Assembly (NCBI GenBank): GCA_903839875.1
Contig: CAIMDZ010000126.1
Coordinates: 1-33,549 of the forward strand
Length of the DNA: 33,549 nucleotides
Origin: an uncultured Bacteroidota bacterium
Lineage (GTDB): Bacteria > Bacteroidota > Bacteroidia > Chitinophagales > Chitinophagaceae
Reading direction: 5' to 3'
Shown here: piece after piece, positions 31,587 to 33,549 of the stretch
Numbering within the stretch: the stretch's first letter is position 1
Layout of the letters: every line of letters starts with the position of its first letter
Position numbers and translations under genes: made by a program
The notes under the pieces: generated by a model
Told to the model about the DNA's origin: nothing
Database searches by the model: none
What the model saw: the letters and a program-made list of their open reading frames with translations, nothing else

Positions 31587-33549
31587 ATGAAAAGCATGAA
31601 AAGATTTTACTTATTGTTAATGCTATGTCTAATAACTTTTGGCGGTTTTGCCACTAATTATTATAACACACCGTCAACAGATATTTCAACGGCAGCTAAC
31701 TGGAATACTAATGTGAGTGGAAGTGGCGGAAGCACAGCTTCCGATTTTACCACATCCGGTGATGTTTTCATTTTACTAAATTCCGGACCAACTCAAGGTG
31801 CGGCGATTTCGTTTGGTAGCGGAGTCACATTTTATGACAGCACAAGTTTTACGGCAGGCGCTAATATAACTGTTAATGGCACATTGATAGTTTCACCCGG
31901 AGTAACGCTGGACATGGCCACATTCCAATTATTGGGTACACCTGCGACGACAATAAATAACGGCACTATTCTGACACAAAATACAACCAGTACACCCATC
32001 CCTACAGGTATGACATGGGGAGGAACTGTAAATTATAATGGAAGTACCGGAAGTCAAACGGTAATGGCAGGAACTTATAATAATCTTACAATAAATAATG
32101 CAAGCGGAGCTACAACTCAAGGTGATGTAACTGTAAACAATGCACTTACGCTCACTGCTGGAAATTTGGACATAGGCGGTTATAATCTAAGTTTTGGTTC
32201 ATCGGCTTCTGCTGTATCCGGTACATTTTCCGCAACAACCATGATTATTGCAAGCGGTGGAGGCGAAGTTAGAAAATATGGCACTTCATCATCTACGGCT
32301 ACCTATACTTTCCCGATCGGGGATAATACAGGAACGGCGGAATATTCCCCGATCACACTGACATTTTCAGGCGGAAGTTATGCCGGTTACAGTAGTGTAA
32401 AAGTGATCAATTCAAAGCAACCAAATAATGCAAATACTACTAATTACTTAAACCGGTACTGGACAGTAAACCAAAGTGGTTATTCAGGCTTTGGTTGTGT
32501 AGTTGCTGCTACTTATGTTAGTGCGGATGTTATCGGAACTCAGACCAGTATTTTAATGGGTAAATGGGATGGGGCGATCCCATGGGTGCGTTATACAGGT
32601 TCAAATAGTGGATATGTTCTTACCTCACCAAGTACAACTTTCTCGGATTTTACCGGTATTAATTCTGCCAATCCAACAGTTTCGATTTCGCCCTCGGCGC
32701 CAACAATCTGTTCCGGCTCGTCAGTTGGTTTGACCGCAACCGGTAGCGGAGATCCAACTCTTGTTTATTCATGGTCGCCAGCTACAGGTCTTTCGGCTAC
32801 CACAGGCGCCTCTGTAACTGCCTCGCCTGCATCTACTACAATTTATTCTGTTACAATGACTGATGGTAATGGATTTACTGCGACAAGCACAAGCACAGTA
32901 TCGGTCAATTCCGTACCAGCAGCAATTACCGGTACTACCAGTGCATGCATAGGGACAACAACTGGTCTGACTGATGCGACATCTTTTGGCGCATGGAGCA
33001 GCAGTACTCCTACTGTGGGAACTATAGGCGCGGGTTCCGGTATAGTAACAGGAATATCAGCAGGCACAACAACGATTACCTATACTTTATTTACAGGTTG
33101 TTATACAACTACTACCGTAACGGTCAATCCTTCGCCGTCAGGTATAACCGGAACCGCTACGGTTTGTGTGGGATCAACAACAACATTAAGTGATGCAACA
33201 ACAGGTGGCACATGGAGCAGCGGTACACCAACAGTGGCCACTATTGGTTCCTCCTCAGGCGTTGTTACCGGTGTATTATCCGGCACTTCAACAATAACTT
33301 ATACTGCTGGTACAGGTTGCATAGCTACTGCAATTGTAACGGTCAACCCCTTACCGGCTACGATCACCGGTACTACCACAGTGTGCGATGGTACTACATC
33401 GTCACTGTCAGAAACCACAGGTGGCGGTACATGGAGCAGCGGTACACCAACCGTTGCCACGGTAGGATCAACCGGTATAGTAACAGGCGTATCAGGAGGC
33501 ACGGCAATCATAAGCTATACTTTAGGCACGGGCTGTTATACAACAATAA
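31587..33549 (+). CDS. Second giant surface protein with BIG2-like repeats (3' partial)
   Basis: An open frame from ATG 31587 (or 31596) reaches the end of the window without a stop, giving at least 654 residues. It starts with a signal peptide (KRFYLLLMLCLITFGGFA). Then come about 350 residues of beta-rich sequence typical of large surface proteins of this phylum (ITVNGTLIVSPGVTLDMA, YNNLTINNASG, ALTLTAGNLDIGGYNLSF). A PKD/Ig-like domain follows (SISPSAPTICSGSSVGLTA, YSWSPATGLS), then BIG2-like repeats of the same type as in the preceding gene; two are complete and a third is cut by the window end. A T9SS sorting domain is expected but lies outside. It is probably a neighbouring paralogue with a different N-terminal half. 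Confidence 0.85.
   Translation, partial: MKSMKRFYLLLMLCLITFGGFATNYYNTPSTDISTAANWNTNVSGSGGSTASDFTTSGDVFILLNSGPTQGAAISFGSGVTFYDSTSFTAGANITVNGTLIVSPGVTLDMATFQLLGTPATTINNGTILTQNTTSTPIPTGMTWGGTVNYNGSTGSQTVMAGTYNNLTINNASGATTQGDVTVNNALTLTAGNLDIGGYNLSFGSSASAVSGTFSATTMIIASGGGEVRKYGTSSSTATYTFPIGDNTGTAEYSPITLTFSGGSYAGYSSVKVINSKQPNNANTTNYLNRYWTVNQSGYSGFGCVVAATYVSADVIGTQTSILMGKWDGAIPWVRYTGSNSGYVLTSPSTTFSDFTGINSANPTVSISPSAPTICSGSSVGLTATGSGDPTLVYSWSPATGLSATTGASVTASPASTTIYSVTMTDGNGFTATSTSTVSVNSVPAAITGTTSACIGTTTGLTDATSFGAWSSSTPTVGTIGAGSGIVTGISAGTTTITYTLFTGCYTTTTVTVNPSPSGITGTATVCVGSTTTLSDATTGGTWSSGTPTVATIGSSSGVVTGVLSGTSTITYTAGTGCIATAIVTVNPLPATITGTTTVCDGTTSSLSETTGGGTWSSGTPTVATVGSTGIVTGVSGGTAIISYTLGTGCYTTI

Noticed and set aside
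32843..33511. Three - strand open frames near the window end rich in PVTIPxxxPxVATVG
   Set aside because: They are reverse-strand shadows of the BIG2-like repeats in the gene starting at 31587.

Overview
The window looks like chromosomal DNA of a Bacteroidota bacterium, most likely of the Chitinophagaceae or a close relative. The reasons are type IX secretion (T9SS) C-terminal sorting domains on very long surface proteins, several TAnnTTTG promoter -7 boxes, A-rich translation starts without clear Shine-Dalgarno sequences, and family-typical proteins (bi-domain oxidoreductase, heparinase II/III-like protein, PAS histidine kinase). No taxonomic search was possible.

Layout. (1) 1-137: the last codons of a T9SS cargo protein and its terminator. 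(2) 633-9484, + strand: a surface-polysaccharide gene group with a bi-domain oxidoreductase, a UDP-GlcNAc 2-epimerase (wecB-like), a heparinase II/III-like protein and a family 4 glycosyltransferase. It is interrupted by a PAS sensor histidine kinase that is split by a one-base frameshift. (3) 9450-12075, - strand: an exported Imm51-family immunity protein downstream of a pair of Fe-S proteins (a two-CCG-domain protein and a membrane-anchored 2x[4Fe-4S] protein). (4) 12194-14608: a conserved exported protein of unknown function, converging on a response regulator / histidine kinase pair whose kinase has Arg in place of the phospho-acceptor His. (5) 14861-20940: tRNA-Arg(TCT) followed by a decayed genomic island. 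It is bounded by a 20-bp copy of the tRNA 3' end (19/20 identical) and by paired AATCGAC repeats. It holds a truncated TOTE-type primase-helicase, an abutting open frame that joins the C-terminal part of a TM0106/YprB-like RNase H-fold nuclease to an IS66-type transposase, and an intact AbiEi/AbiEii toxin-antitoxin pair. No integrase is present. (6) 21242-33549: two neighbouring giant T9SS-type surface proteins. The first has the order [six NHL units - cadherin-like - BIG2] twice, then six NHL units - cadherin-like - 23 tandem BIG2-like repeats - sorting domain. The second runs off the end of the window and uses the same kind of BIG2-like repeat.

How it fits together. The polysaccharide genes and giant adhesin-like proteins both shape the cell surface. 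The island is a defence/conflict cassette (TOTE, AbiE) that has been scrambled, probably by the transposase-bearing segment. The most unusual points are the TOTE / nuclease / transposase junction at about 16,982-16,991, a 53-54 nt sequence that resembles the right end of the island and recurs beyond the first giant gene, and the modular triplication plus terminal repeat expansion in that gene.
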